From: Mycobacterium dioxanotrophicus
GTDB lineage: Bacteria > Actinomycetota > Actinomycetes > Mycobacteriales > Mycobacteriaceae
NCBI RefSeq assembly: GCF_002157835.1
Contig: NZ_CP020809.1
Span: 4,712,001 to 4,776,000, forward strand
Direction of reading: 5' to 3'
DNA length: 64,000 bases
Part shown: piece after piece, positions 18,272-26,766 of the stretch
How the letters are laid out: every line of letters starts with the position of its first letter
Numbering within the stretch: position 1 is the stretch's first letter
Translations under genes and position numbers: made by a program
Notes under the pieces: model-generated
Seen by the model: the letters and a program-made list of their open reading frames with translations, nothing else
What the model was told of the DNA's origin: nothing
The model's database searches: none

Positions 18272-18706
18272 TTACGCCTGGTTTATCGCGAGTATCAGCA
18301 GGGCGGTGATGGCAATGAGAAGCACGGCTGAGACCGCGAAGCCGCGCCACCACAGTCGTTTTGGCAACGCCAGGGGCAGCAACACCGCGCAGACCACGCT
18401 CAGCGGAAGGTAGGCGAGAAACCCGAAGATCATGCCGTAGCCGTGTGGATCCTGCGCCGGGTTCGTGGAGAATGCGGACGAGAGGACCATCCACACGACC
18501 AGTAGCCATGGCACGGCGGCACATCCACCGAGCACGGCTGCGACGATCCGCACTGCGAGCACACCTTGACTCTGACCCGGCGCGGACGCCGGTGGGTGTT
18601 GCCGCCAGTCGTACGGATACTGTTGCGGCCACTCGTAGGGATACGGCACAGCGACCGGTTCGGTGGGCCCAGCCGTGCCGCCCACAGGGTCATCGACTCC
18701 GTTCAC
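18272..18706 (-). CDS. small three-helix membrane protein with Pro/Tyr-rich N-terminus
   Basis: The N-terminal part is rich in Pro, Tyr, Gln and Trp (PYPYEWPQQYPYDWRQ), followed by three hydrophobic helices (VLAVRIVAAVLGG...WMVL; MIFGFLAYLPLSVVCAVLLPLAL; FAVSAVLLIAITALLILAI). Such cytoplasmic tails before a few helices are common in uncharacterised actinobacterial membrane proteins. An ATG at 18760 is in frame but gives an unlikely N-terminus; tandem GTG codons at 18709 and 18706 follow a GAGG sequence and fit better. Function unknown. Confidence 0.55.
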   Translation of the reverse strand: MNGVDDPVGGTAGPTEPVAVPYPYEWPQQYPYDWRQHPPASAPGQSQGVLAVRIVAAVLGGCAAVPWLLVVWMVLSSAFSTNPAQDPHGYGMIFGFLAYLPLSVVCAVLLPLALPKRLWWRGFAVSAVLLIAITALLILAINQA

Positions 18707-18836
18707 CACGGCCTCGACCGCAGCACCCGCCCTGCACAATCCATATCTCAAGCATCGCACCGCTCATGCGGTGCTCGACGCGGCAACCTGCCGCGGCCAC
18801 AAGCGCCGACTCGTCAACACCTGCCATGCCGCGGTC

Positions 18837-19427
18837 CTATGCGCCAGACGCGAAGGGGGCCAAGAGGAACTCGTCGACGAAGCGCACAAACGTGTCGTCC
18901 ACGTGTGCGGTGTCCTCGGCCGTGAAGTACTCGATGATCAAGCCTTGAAACGCGGCCAACGCGATCCGGGACCGGGTTTCAGCAACGTGGGTGGGCATGC
19001 CGAGCGCCTCCAGCCGGGCTTGCGAGTTCCTGGTGAGCAGGGCCAGCGTCTCCCAGGTGTACTCACGGTAGGCGCTGTCCCGCCCGCACGCGGCACCGAA
19101 CACCTGGAGGACGACCCTCAGGGTGTCGCTGCGGTCGCCACGCGTGCAGGCATGCCAATCCTGCATGCACCACTCGCGGTGCGCCGCCACCGACACGGGC
19201 AGATCGAGTTCGTCGGTTTCGGGTATCGCGGCCCGCTGCTGACGGTTGAGCACGTCGAGGGTCAGTTGCTCTTTGCTGCCGAAGTAGTACACGAGCATGC
19301 GGGCACTGGTGCCCATCTCAGCGGCCAGCGCCCGCAGCGATGTCTCGGTCAGCCCGGTGCGAGCGAGCACGGCGCCGGCGGAGGCGAGCAGTTCCTCCCG
19401 CTTCGCACGGTCGATCGATCGAGCCAT
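18837..19427 (-). CDS. TetR-family transcriptional regulator
   Basis: 196 residues with an N-terminal TetR helix-turn-helix (LRALAAEMGTSARMLVYYFGSKEQL, about 32-56) and a helical C-terminal domain. It is divergent from the iron-uptake operon, with 163 bases between, so it may act on that promoter in addition to iron control, or only regulate itself. The ligand is not predictable. Confidence 0.88.
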   Translation of the reverse strand: MARSIDRAKREELLASAGAVLARTGLTETSLRALAAEMGTSARMLVYYFGSKEQLTLDVLNRQQRAAIPETDELDLPVSVAAHREWCMQDWHACTRGDRSDTLRVVLQVFGAACGRDSAYREYTWETLALLTRNSQARLEALGMPTHVAETRSRIALAAFQGLIIEYFTAEDTAHVDDTFVRFVDEFLLAPFASGA

Positions 19428-19526
19428 GCCTCACTGTAATAGTTGCTTCAGGTATGGCTATCGAGCCCGACATCGTCGGACTGGCGGACGCGACGAGCAC
19501 CCGTGAGGCCGGCCCAGCTAGAGTTA

Positions 19527-19545
19527 TTAGGCAATGCTCAGCTAA
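19527..19545 (+). promoter_or_regulatory. IdeR/DtxR-type iron box
   Basis: TTAGGCAATGCTCAGCTAA matches 14 of 19 positions of the mycobacterial IdeR consensus, including the outer TTAGG and CTAA arms. It lies 45 bases before the ATG of the ferric-iron binding protein, where bound repressor would block initiation. The downstream genes are for iron import, so iron repression by IdeR is a reasonable inference. Confidence 0.7.
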
Positions 19546-19590
19546 CCAACTCGGCAACGGGCGCCACACGCGGCGCGGAAGGAATCATCA

Positions 19591-20622
19591 ATGCGAAGCA
19601 CGTGGCGCCGGATCGCCGGTCCCATCGTCTCCGTCGCCGCGATCCTCGCGCTCACCCTGGGTGCGACGGCCTGCTCGACGAGCTCGGAGAAGAGCGACGA
19701 ACTGCTCATCTACAACGCTCAGCACGAGTCGCTGACCAAGGAGTGGATCGACGCCTTCACCAAGCAGACCGGCATCAAGGTGACCTACCGTCAAGGCGGG
19801 GACACCGAGTTGGGCAATCAGCTGGTCGCCGAGGGGGGCGCCTCCCCGGCCGACGTCTTCCTCACCGAGAACTCGCCCGCCATGGCCGCGGTGGAGCGCG
19901 CCGGCCTGTTCGCCGACGTGTCCGCGGACACCGTCAAGCAGGTGCCCGAGCAGTACCGTCCGGCGAGCGGCAAATGGACCGGTGTCGCAGCCAGGACCAC
20001 CGTCTTCGCCTACAACACCACAAAGCTGCGGCCCGAGCAGCTGCCGACGTCGCTGCTCGATCTGCAGCAGCCGACGTGGAAGGGCCGCTGGGGCGCGCCG
20101 CCGGCCAAGGCCGATTTCCAGGCCATCGTCGCGGCCCTGCTGGCGCTCAAAGGTGAACCCGCGACCGCCCAGTGGCTGGCCGGCATGAAGACCAACGCCG
20201 TGCTGTACAAGGACAACATCGCGACCCTCAAGGCGGTCAACGACGGCGAGGTCGACGGCGGTGTGGTCTACCACTACTACTGGTTCCGCGACCAATCGAA
20301 AGCCAAGGAGATCAGCGGCAACACCGCGCTGCACTACTTCGGCAACGGCGACCCGGGTGCGTTCTTGTCGTTGTCCGGCGGCGGTGTGCTGAAGTCCAGC
20401 AAGAAGCAGCAGCAGGCTCAGCAGTTCCTGCAGTTCATCACCAGCAAGGCCGGCCAAGAAGTCCTGCAGAACGGCACGTCGTACGAGTACCCGGTGGCCA
20501 GCGGTGTCCCTGCCAATTCAGCGCTGAAGCCGCTCGACCAGTTGCATCCGCCCGCCGTCGATCCCTCCGATCTGGACGCCAAGAAGGTGTCCGATCTGAT
20601 GACGGCCGCGGGTCTGCTCTAG
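19591..20622 (+). CDS. ferric-iron ABC transporter substrate-binding lipoprotein (FbpA/FutA-like)
   Basis: 343 residues: signal peptide with a lipobox-like ATAC (Cys28), then a class II periplasmic-binding fold of the FbpA/FutA/Idi group (LLIYNAQHESLTKEWIDAFTKQ; GNQLVAEGGASPADVFLTEN; conserved YEYPV near the C-terminus). It should capture ferric iron, free or weakly chelated, outside the membrane and deliver it to the permease 12 bases downstream. First gene of an operon behind the IdeR-type box. Confidence 0.9.
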   Translation: MRSTWRRIAGPIVSVAAILALTLGATACSTSSEKSDELLIYNAQHESLTKEWIDAFTKQTGIKVTYRQGGDTELGNQLVAEGGASPADVFLTENSPAMAAVERAGLFADVSADTVKQVPEQYRPASGKWTGVAARTTVFAYNTTKLRPEQLPTSLLDLQQPTWKGRWGAPPAKADFQAIVAALLALKGEPATAQWLAGMKTNAVLYKDNIATLKAVNDGEVDGGVVYHYYWFRDQSKAKEISGNTALHYFGNGDPGAFLSLSGGGVLKSSKKQQQAQQFLQFITSKAGQEVLQNGTSYEYPVASGVPANSALKPLDQLHPPAVDPSDLDAKKVSDLMTAAGLL

Positions 20623-20633
20623 GCACTGACGCC

Positions 20634-22202
20634 GTGGCAGCCCCATCGGTCGTCGGGAAACAACTCCCGCCACGGGCCACGTCCAACCGGCCGGGTCCGG
20701 TGGTGACGGCTGTCGTGGCGCTGCTGGTGGCCGCCAGCTTCATCCCGATCGGCTATGTGGGCTGGGCGTTCGTCAGCACGGGGCCCACCCAGGCGGCCAA
20801 ACTCCTGTTGCGCCCCCGCGTCGGCGAATTGCTGTTCAACACGGTGGGTTTGGTGCTCATCACGGTGCCGTTGTGCGTGCTGATCGGCGTCACGGTGGCC
20901 TGGCTGGTGGAACGCACGGACCTGCCTGGTCGCGCACTGTGGCGGCCGTTGTTCGTTGCGCCGCTTGCCGTTCCGGCCTTCGTGAACAGCTACGCGTGGG
21001 TCGGGGTGGTGCCCTCGCTGCACGGCCTGGCCGGTGGCGTGCTGGTCTCGACGCTGTCGTACTTCCCGTTCGTCTACCTGCCGGCCGCGGCGACGCTGCG
21101 CCGCCTGGACCCTGCGGTCGAGGAGTCGGCCCGCACGCTGGGTTCCGATACCGCGGGCGTGATGTTCCGGGTGGTGCTGCCCCAGTTGCGGCTCGCCGTT
21201 CTCGGCAGCGGATTGCTGATCGCCGTGCACCTGCTCGCCGAGTACGGCGCGTTCGCCATGGTGCGCTTCGACACGTTCACCACGGCCATCTTCGAACAGT
21301 TCCAGGCAACATTCGACGGCGCAGCGGGCAGCATGCTCGCCGGGGTGCTGGTGTTGTGCTGCCTGGTGCTGTTGGTCGCCGAGGCCGGTGCCCGCGGGCA
21401 GGCCCGCTTCGCGCGGATCGGCGCCGGAGCGCCGCGACGACCCGAACCGGTTCAGTTGGGCCGCTTGAGATTACCGGCACAGGCCGCACTGCTGGGGCTC
21501 ATGCTGGCAGCGTTGGGTGTGCCGGTGTGGACCATCCTGCGCTGGCTGTGGATCGGCGGGTCCGCGGTGTGGGAGATCGACGATCTGGGCCCGGCGCTCG
21601 GCCAGACGATCGGGCTCGCGACCGCGGCCGCCATGATCACCACGATGCTGGCGTTTCCGGTGGCATGGGTCGCCGTGCGCTGCAGCGGAGCACTGGCCAG
21701 GATGGTCGAGGGCGCCAACTTCGTCACCAGCTCGCTGCCCGGCATCGTCACCGCGCTGGCGCTGGTGACCGTCACCATCCGGGCGGTGCCGCCGCTGTAC
21801 CAGACGGTCTTCTTGATCCTGGGCGCCTATGTGCTGCTGTTCACGCCGCGTGCACTGGTGAGCCTACGGGCGGGGCTCGCGCAGGTACCGCTCAATCTGG
21901 AGGAGGCCTCGCGCTCGCTGGGCAGCGCGCCATGGGCCACCTTCACCCGGGTCACCCTGCGGCTCACCGCCCCCGCCGCCGCGGCCGGCGCATCGCTGGT
22001 GTTCGTGGCGGTGGCCACCGAATTGACCGCGACCCTGCTGCTGGCACCGACCGGCACCCGCACGCTGTCCATGCGGTTCTGGTCCTACGCAAGCGAACTC
22101 GACTACCCCGCGGCGGCACCGTATGCACTGATGCTGGTGGTGCTGGCGATCCCCGTCACGCTCATCCTGTTCCGCCAGTCGACGAAGGTGGCCGCGCTGT
22201 GA
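20634..22202 (+). CDS. ferric-iron ABC transporter permease, two fused domains (FbpB-like)
   Basis: 522 residues with two repeats of the binding-protein-dependent permease domain, each with its EAA loop (ESARTLGSDTAGVMFRVVLPQLR and EASRSLGSAPWATFTRVTLRLT). About twelve membrane helices are expected, as in FbpB. The GTG at 20634 is chosen because it is 12 bases after the binding-protein stop and leaves a short cytoplasmic lead; the frame is open further upstream but overlaps the previous gene. The stop overlaps the ATPase start by four bases. Confidence 0.9.
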   Translation: MAAPSVVGKQLPPRATSNRPGPVVTAVVALLVAASFIPIGYVGWAFVSTGPTQAAKLLLRPRVGELLFNTVGLVLITVPLCVLIGVTVAWLVERTDLPGRALWRPLFVAPLAVPAFVNSYAWVGVVPSLHGLAGGVLVSTLSYFPFVYLPAAATLRRLDPAVEESARTLGSDTAGVMFRVVLPQLRLAVLGSGLLIAVHLLAEYGAFAMVRFDTFTTAIFEQFQATFDGAAGSMLAGVLVLCCLVLLVAEAGARGQARFARIGAGAPRRPEPVQLGRLRLPAQAALLGLMLAALGVPVWTILRWLWIGGSAVWEIDDLGPALGQTIGLATAAAMITTMLAFPVAWVAVRCSGALARMVEGANFVTSSLPGIVTALALVTVTIRAVPPLYQTVFLILGAYVLLFTPRALVSLRAGLAQVPLNLEEASRSLGSAPWATFTRVTLRLTAPAAAAGASLVFVAVATELTATLLLAPTGTRTLSMRFWSYASELDYPAAAPYALMLVVLAIPVTLILFRQSTKVAAL

Positions 22203-23260
22203 CCACACCGACCCTGAGTACCCGCGTCCTGGCCAAATCCTTCCACGGCAGCACCGTCCTGCACGGAATCGACCTGGACCTCGAGCCGGGCACCATCACC
22301 GCGGTCGTCGGCGCATCCGGGTGCGGAAAGACCACACTGTTGCGGCTCATCGCCGGATTCGAGACCCCGGACGCGGGAACCGTCACCATCGACGGACGCG
22401 AGGTCGCCGGGCACAGCTGGGTACCGCCCCATCAACGCCGCGTCGGTTACGTGGCCCAGGACGGGGCGCTGTTTCCCCATCTGACCGTCGGCCAGAACAT
22501 CGGCTACGGGCTGCGCGGTGTGCTACGCGGAGCCCCGGCACGCGCCAGGATCACCGAACTGCTCGAAACCGTCTCCCTCGACAGCTCATTCGCCGACCGC
22601 CGACCGCATCAACTGTCCGGCGGTCAGCAGCAGCGCGTGGCGCTCGCGCGTGCCCTGGCCCGCAAACCCGCGTTGATGCTGCTCGATGAACCGTTCAGCG
22701 CCCTCGACACGGGACTGCGGGCATCGACCCGCAAAGTGGTCGCACGCACTCTCTCCGAGGCCGGGGTGACGACGCTTTTGGTCACCCATGATCAGGAGGA
22801 GGCGCTGTCACTGGCCGACCAGGTCGCGGTGATGCGAGATGGGCGGTTCACCCAGGTCGGCCGTCCGATGCAGGTGTACCGCCAACCCAATGACCGGTTC
22901 ACCGCGGAGTTCCTCGGTGACTGCATCGCGCTGCCGTGCACTGTGACGGACGGGTTCGCCGAGTGCATCCTCGGTCGGGTTCCTGTGCAGCCGGAGACCG
23001 CGGACGGCCCCGCCACCGTCATCCTGCGGCCCGAACAGCTTGTCGCCACCGCCATTTCGGACTCCGAAGCGCGCAGCCGGACCTCCGGCGGATTCGGCAC
23101 CGTCATCGCGACAGAATTCCTGGGCCATGATGTGCTGTTGACCATCGACCCATCCGGCGACACCGCACCTGTCACGGTGCGCCAGCACAGCCTCAATCCC
23201 CCGGCGATCGACACCAAGGTCCACATCGACGTGCACGGAACCGGAACGGTTTTCCGGTGA
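22199..23260 (+). CDS. ferric-iron ABC transporter ATP-binding protein (FbpC-like)
   Basis: 353 residues: Walker A GASGCGKTT, Q-loop YVAQDGALFPHLTV (its FPH is usual for FbpC/PotA-type importers), signature LSGGQQQRVALARAL, Walker B LMLLDEPFSALD, switch VTHDQEEA, then a C-terminal TOBE-like regulatory domain (about 260-350). It powers the permease. GTG start overlaps the permease stop (GTGA) and its own stop overlaps the next gene the same way. Confidence 0.93.
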   Translation: MTTPTLSTRVLAKSFHGSTVLHGIDLDLEPGTITAVVGASGCGKTTLLRLIAGFETPDAGTVTIDGREVAGHSWVPPHQRRVGYVAQDGALFPHLTVGQNIGYGLRGVLRGAPARARITELLETVSLDSSFADRRPHQLSGGQQQRVALARALARKPALMLLDEPFSALDTGLRASTRKVVARTLSEAGVTTLLVTHDQEEALSLADQVAVMRDGRFTQVGRPMQVYRQPNDRFTAEFLGDCIALPCTVTDGFAECILGRVPVQPETADGPATVILRPEQLVATAISDSEARSRTSGGFGTVIATEFLGHDVLLTIDPSGDTAPVTVRQHSLNPPAIDTKVHIDVHGTGTVFR

Positions 23261-25791
23261 CTCCATCAGCCTCGCTGGTGGATTGCCTACGGTCCCACGG
23301 TGATCGCGTCGCGGTGCACACCGAGACAACCCAGCTGACATACCGCGACCTGGCCGACGAGGTCACCGCGACCATGCCGTCGCTGGGCACCGGCCGCCGG
23401 CTGGTGCTGCTGGAAACCCGCAACGACACCGACACCCTGACCCGTTATCTGGCCGCACTGGCGGCAGGCCACGTGGTGATCCCGGTACCTGCCGACCGCG
23501 ATCACCACGCGATCATCGACACCTACGACCCCGACACCGTGATCGAAGCGTCCGGGATCCGCCATCGCCACCGCCGTCCGGTCCACCGCCTCCACGACGA
23601 CCTGGCGCTGCTGATGTCCACCTCGGGCAGTACCGGATCCCCGAAACTTGTGCGGCTGTCGCGCGTCAACCTGATCAGCAATGCCGCCGCCATCGCCGAT
23701 TACCTCGACATACGCGAAACCGACCGGGCAGCAACCACATTGCCGCTCTCGTACTGCTATGGCCTGTCGGTGGTGCACAGTCATCTGCTGCGCGGCGCCG
23801 GCCTGATCCTCACCGGCCGCTCCGTTGTGGACGACCGGTTCTGGGAGTTGTTCCGTCGCCATCGCGGCACCAGCCTGGCCGGGGTGCCGCACACCTTCGA
23901 TCTGCTCGACCGGATCGGCTTCGACGCGATGGAACTGCCGCACCTGCGCTACCTCACCCAGGCCGGCGGGCGCATGCCACCCGAGCAGGTCAGCCGGTGG
24001 GCAGCACACGCCAGCGAACGGGGCCGCAAGTTCTTCGTGATGTACGGCGCGACCGAGGCCACCGCCCGCATGGCGTACCTCCCACCGGAATTGGCGCTGT
24101 CACATCCCGGCTGCATCGGACGGCCCATCCCCGGCGGAGTGCTGTCGATCGACTCGAACGACGACTGGCCGGCCGGCACCGGTGAACTCGTCTACCGCGG
24201 CCCCAACGTCATGATGGGATACGCGCAGCGACCCGGCGATCTGGCGCTGGGCGCCACCGTCGATGAGCTGAGAACCGGTGACATCGCCCGACGCGGACCC
24301 GATGGCCTCTACGAGATCGTCGGCCGCAGTAGCCGTTTCGTGAAGCTCTACGGGCTGCGGATCGACCTGCAGCGTCTGGAGGCGGCGCTGCGCAGCCACG
24401 ACACCGCCGTCCTGTGCGCCGAGGACGAGGACAGTATCGCGGTGGCCGCAACCACGCCACGCAGTGCCAGCGAGCTGCAACAGCTCACCGCTGCGGCCGC
24501 GGGAGTCCCGGTCACCGCGGTGCGCGCGGTCGTGGTCACGGAGCTGCCGAGGCTGACCTCCGGTAAACCGGACTATCCCGCGGTGCGCCGGCTGGCCGCC
24601 ATGCCAGATCCCGACGCGGGAAGCGACGCTGTGGATCTGCGGCGGCTGTTCGCCGATGTCCTGCACCTCGACCCCACCACCATCGACACCCGGGCCAGTT
24701 TCGTCGACCTCGGCGGGAACTCGCTGACCTACGTGGCCATGTCGGTCCGGCTGGAACAGGCCCTCGGTCACCTGCCCGCGCAATGGCATCTGATGCCGTT
24801 GAACCGGCTGCAGCCCACCACCGCACCCAGGCGTCGCTGGGGGTCGACGGTGGAGACGAGTGTGGCGCTGCGTGCTGCCGCCATCGTGCTCATCGTCGGA
24901 TCCCACGCAGATCTGTTCAAGCTGTGGGGCGGGGCCCATCTGCTGCTCGGTGTGGCGGGATACAACTTCGGCCGTTTCTGCCTCACCCCGGTACCACGGC
25001 GGCAACGGGTTCTGCACCTTCGCAATACGATTGCCTGGATCGCCGTGCCGTCGATCGCATGGGTAGCCATCGCTCTGGTCCTGACCGATGACTACCACCT
25101 GTCGAACCTGTTGCTGGCCAACAAGTTCCTGGGGCCGCCGGACAGTATGACGGCGGGCAGACTGTGGTTCGTCGAAGTGTTGGTCTGGATACTGGTGGCA
25201 TTGACCGTGGTGTCTTGGCTGCCCGGAGCCGACCGGTGGGAGCGCCGACGACCGTTCGCATTCGCCGCGGCCGCACTGGTTCTGGGACTGGCGCTGCGCT
25301 ATGACCTTCTCGGGTTCGGTCTCGGTCGCGAGGCCTGGTTCACCGTACTCGCGTTCTGGTTCTTTGCCGCAGGCTGGGCCGCGGCGAAGGCGAGCACGCT
25401 GTGGCAACGGACGATCGTCACGGCTGTGCTGGCCGTGGGCCTGCACGGCTACTTCGGCAATCCCGACCGGGAAATGTTGGTACTGGCCGGATTTGTGTTG
25501 CTGATCTGGCTGCCCGCGCTGCGCTGCCCCGCAGCTGTGGCGGGGATCTGCGGAGTGCTCGCCGAGGCGTCGCTGTACATCTACCTCACGCACTACCAGG
25601 TGTATCCGCTGGCCGGCGGCCACCCGTTGCTCGGGGTGGTGCTGTCACTGGCGACCGGGGTGGCGCTGACTCGGCTCGTCATGGCCGTCCGCAAGCGCAT
25701 GGCAGGCAGGCCCGCCGGATTGCCGACGACGAGCACGCCCGCCACCCGGACAGTGCCCGCAGAGCCGACGACCGGCAAGATCGCACCGTGA
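23257..25791 (+). CDS. adenylation - carrier - membrane acyltransferase fusion protein
   Basis: 844 residues. Adenylation domain 1-445: A3 STSGSTGSPK (121-130), A5 MYGATEATA, TGD (340-342), A8 GRSSRFVKLYGLRID, A10 Lys437 (LTSGKPDY). Carrier domain 455-520 with phosphopantetheine site Ser489 (DLGGNSL). C-terminal region 535-810: about eight to ten helices resembling acyltransferase family 3 (His550 in IVGSHAD, LWFVEVLVW, YIYLTHYQVYP). One polypeptide could thus activate an acid, hold it as thioester and transfer it at the membrane, like DltA/DltC/DltB in separate proteins. It is GTGA-coupled to the iron transporter, suggesting an iron-linked envelope or siderophore modification. Substrate and acceptor are unknown. 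Confidence 0.8.
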   Translation: MTPSASLVDCLRSHGDRVAVHTETTQLTYRDLADEVTATMPSLGTGRRLVLLETRNDTDTLTRYLAALAAGHVVIPVPADRDHHAIIDTYDPDTVIEASGIRHRHRRPVHRLHDDLALLMSTSGSTGSPKLVRLSRVNLISNAAAIADYLDIRETDRAATTLPLSYCYGLSVVHSHLLRGAGLILTGRSVVDDRFWELFRRHRGTSLAGVPHTFDLLDRIGFDAMELPHLRYLTQAGGRMPPEQVSRWAAHASERGRKFFVMYGATEATARMAYLPPELALSHPGCIGRPIPGGVLSIDSNDDWPAGTGELVYRGPNVMMGYAQRPGDLALGATVDELRTGDIARRGPDGLYEIVGRSSRFVKLYGLRIDLQRLEAALRSHDTAVLCAEDEDSIAVAATTPRSASELQQLTAAAAGVPVTAVRAVVVTELPRLTSGKPDYPAVRRLAAMPDPDAGSDAVDLRRLFADVLHLDPTTIDTRASFVDLGGNSLTYVAMSVRLEQALGHLPAQWHLMPLNRLQPTTAPRRRWGSTVETSVALRAAAIVLIVGSHADLFKLWGGAHLLLGVAGYNFGRFCLTPVPRRQRVLHLRNTIAWIAVPSIAWVAIALVLTDDYHLSNLLLANKFLGPPDSMTAGRLWFVEVLVWILVALTVVSWLPGADRWERRRPFAFAAAALVLGLALRYDLLGFGLGREAWFTVLAFWFFAAGWAAAKASTLWQRTIVTAVLAVGLHGYFGNPDREMLVLAGFVLLIWLPALRCPAAVAGICGVLAEASLYIYLTHYQVYPLAGGHPLLGVVLSLATGVALTRLVMAVRKRMAGRPAGLPTTSTPATRTVPAEPTTGKIAP

Positions 25792-25954
25792 AAGAAAACG
25801 TGATCGCCTTCGACTGCGATGGAACGCTTCTCAAGAGCACCGACCAGCGGACCATCGCGCCGGCAGCGTCTTCCTTCCAGACATCCAGCCCGACATCGCC
25901 ATCGACGACATCGAGGATTGTGACCTCGGCCTGCTGAACCTCATCGTCGGCTGA
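25788..25954 (+). pseudogene. HAD-like gene remnant with frame break
   Basis: A GTG overlapping the previous stop (GTGA) opens KENVIAFDCDGTLLKSTDQ, which carries the HAD-phosphatase motif I (DxDGT). The frame then turns into low-complexity Ser/Thr codons and stops at 25937. From about 25850 a second frame reads AGSVFLPDIQPDIAIDDIED and ends at 25954, looking like genuine coding sequence. The simplest reading is a HAD-family gene reduced by deletion and frameshift to its ends. A bona fide 49-codon gene is the alternative. Confidence 0.4.
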
Positions 25955-25965
25955 TCCGCGATCGA

Positions 25966-26766
25966 TCACTGCGCGGGACGCTCGGTGACCAACCCCTCCT
26001 GCACGAGCGTTGCGGCGACCGAACCGTCAGACCCGATGAGGCTTGCGGTGGCGACACCGCGTCCGCGCGCGGCCGCCGGTGACCGCGCCTCGAGCAGATT
26101 CCACCGATCGGCACGCACCGGCCTATGAAACCAGATCGAGGAATCGGTGGTACCGCTGCGCAACACGCGCGACCGCATGCTGTGTCCGTGGACGGCCAAC
26201 ACCGGGTCGATGCCGTACAGGTCGGTGATGTACACCGCGACGACGGCGTGTACCCGCGGGTCGGCCGGCAGGTCGGTGGTGACGCGCCACCAGAACCGGC
26301 GCACGAACGCCTCGGCCGAGCCGGCGTCGTCGACGCGGATATCGAACTCCCCCAACGGCAGTGACGGAGCCGGCCCGGGCGGCCCCGTGTGTTGCAGCGT
26401 CTCGGGGTCGCCCGGCAACGGCATGTGACCGTGTTCGGGCCCCGGTAGTTCCGTCGCAAAAGACACCGTGGCCGCGGTCAGGAACCGATCGTTCTGATAG
26501 GACTCGACCCGACGGGCGGCTGCCGTGCGGCCATCGTAGAGCTGCTGTACCCGGTAGTGCACCGGTGCTCCCGCGTCGCCACCGCGCAGGAACTGCACGT
26601 GCATGTTGGTCGGTGACCGGTCTGCCTCCACGGTACGGCAGGCCGCGGCCAGACTCTGGGCGGCCAGTTGCCCGCCGTACGCCCGTTTACCGTCCGGCCC
26701 CATGCTCTCACCGCGGTAACCGTCGCCCTCGGCGCGCACGTCGAGCACCTTCAGCAGTGTGCTCAC
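25966..26766 (-). CDS. acyl-CoA thioesterase II (TesB-like, double hotdog)
   Basis: 266 residues with two hotdog repeats: GPDGKRAYGGQLAAQSLAAA near the N-terminus, and SSIWFHRPVRADRWNLLEARSPAAARGRGVATASLI near the C-terminus, containing the TesB-type substrate loop. It hydrolyses acyl-CoA to free acid and CoA. Its ATG overlaps the CoA-transferase stop by four bases, making it the last gene of the enamidase-gcdH-E1-CoA-transferase unit; there it may relieve CoA sequestration or release a product. Confidence 0.88.
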   Translation of the reverse strand: MSTLLKVLDVRAEGDGYRGESMGPDGKRAYGGQLAAQSLAAACRTVEADRSPTNMHVQFLRGGDAGAPVHYRVQQLYDGRTAAARRVESYQNDRFLTAATVSFATELPGPEHGHMPLPGDPETLQHTGPPGPAPSLPLGEFDIRVDDAGSAEAFVRRFWWRVTTDLPADPRVHAVVAVYITDLYGIDPVLAVHGHSMRSRVLRSGTTDSSIWFHRPVRADRWNLLEARSPAAARGRGVATASLIGSDGSVAATLVQEGLVTERPAQ

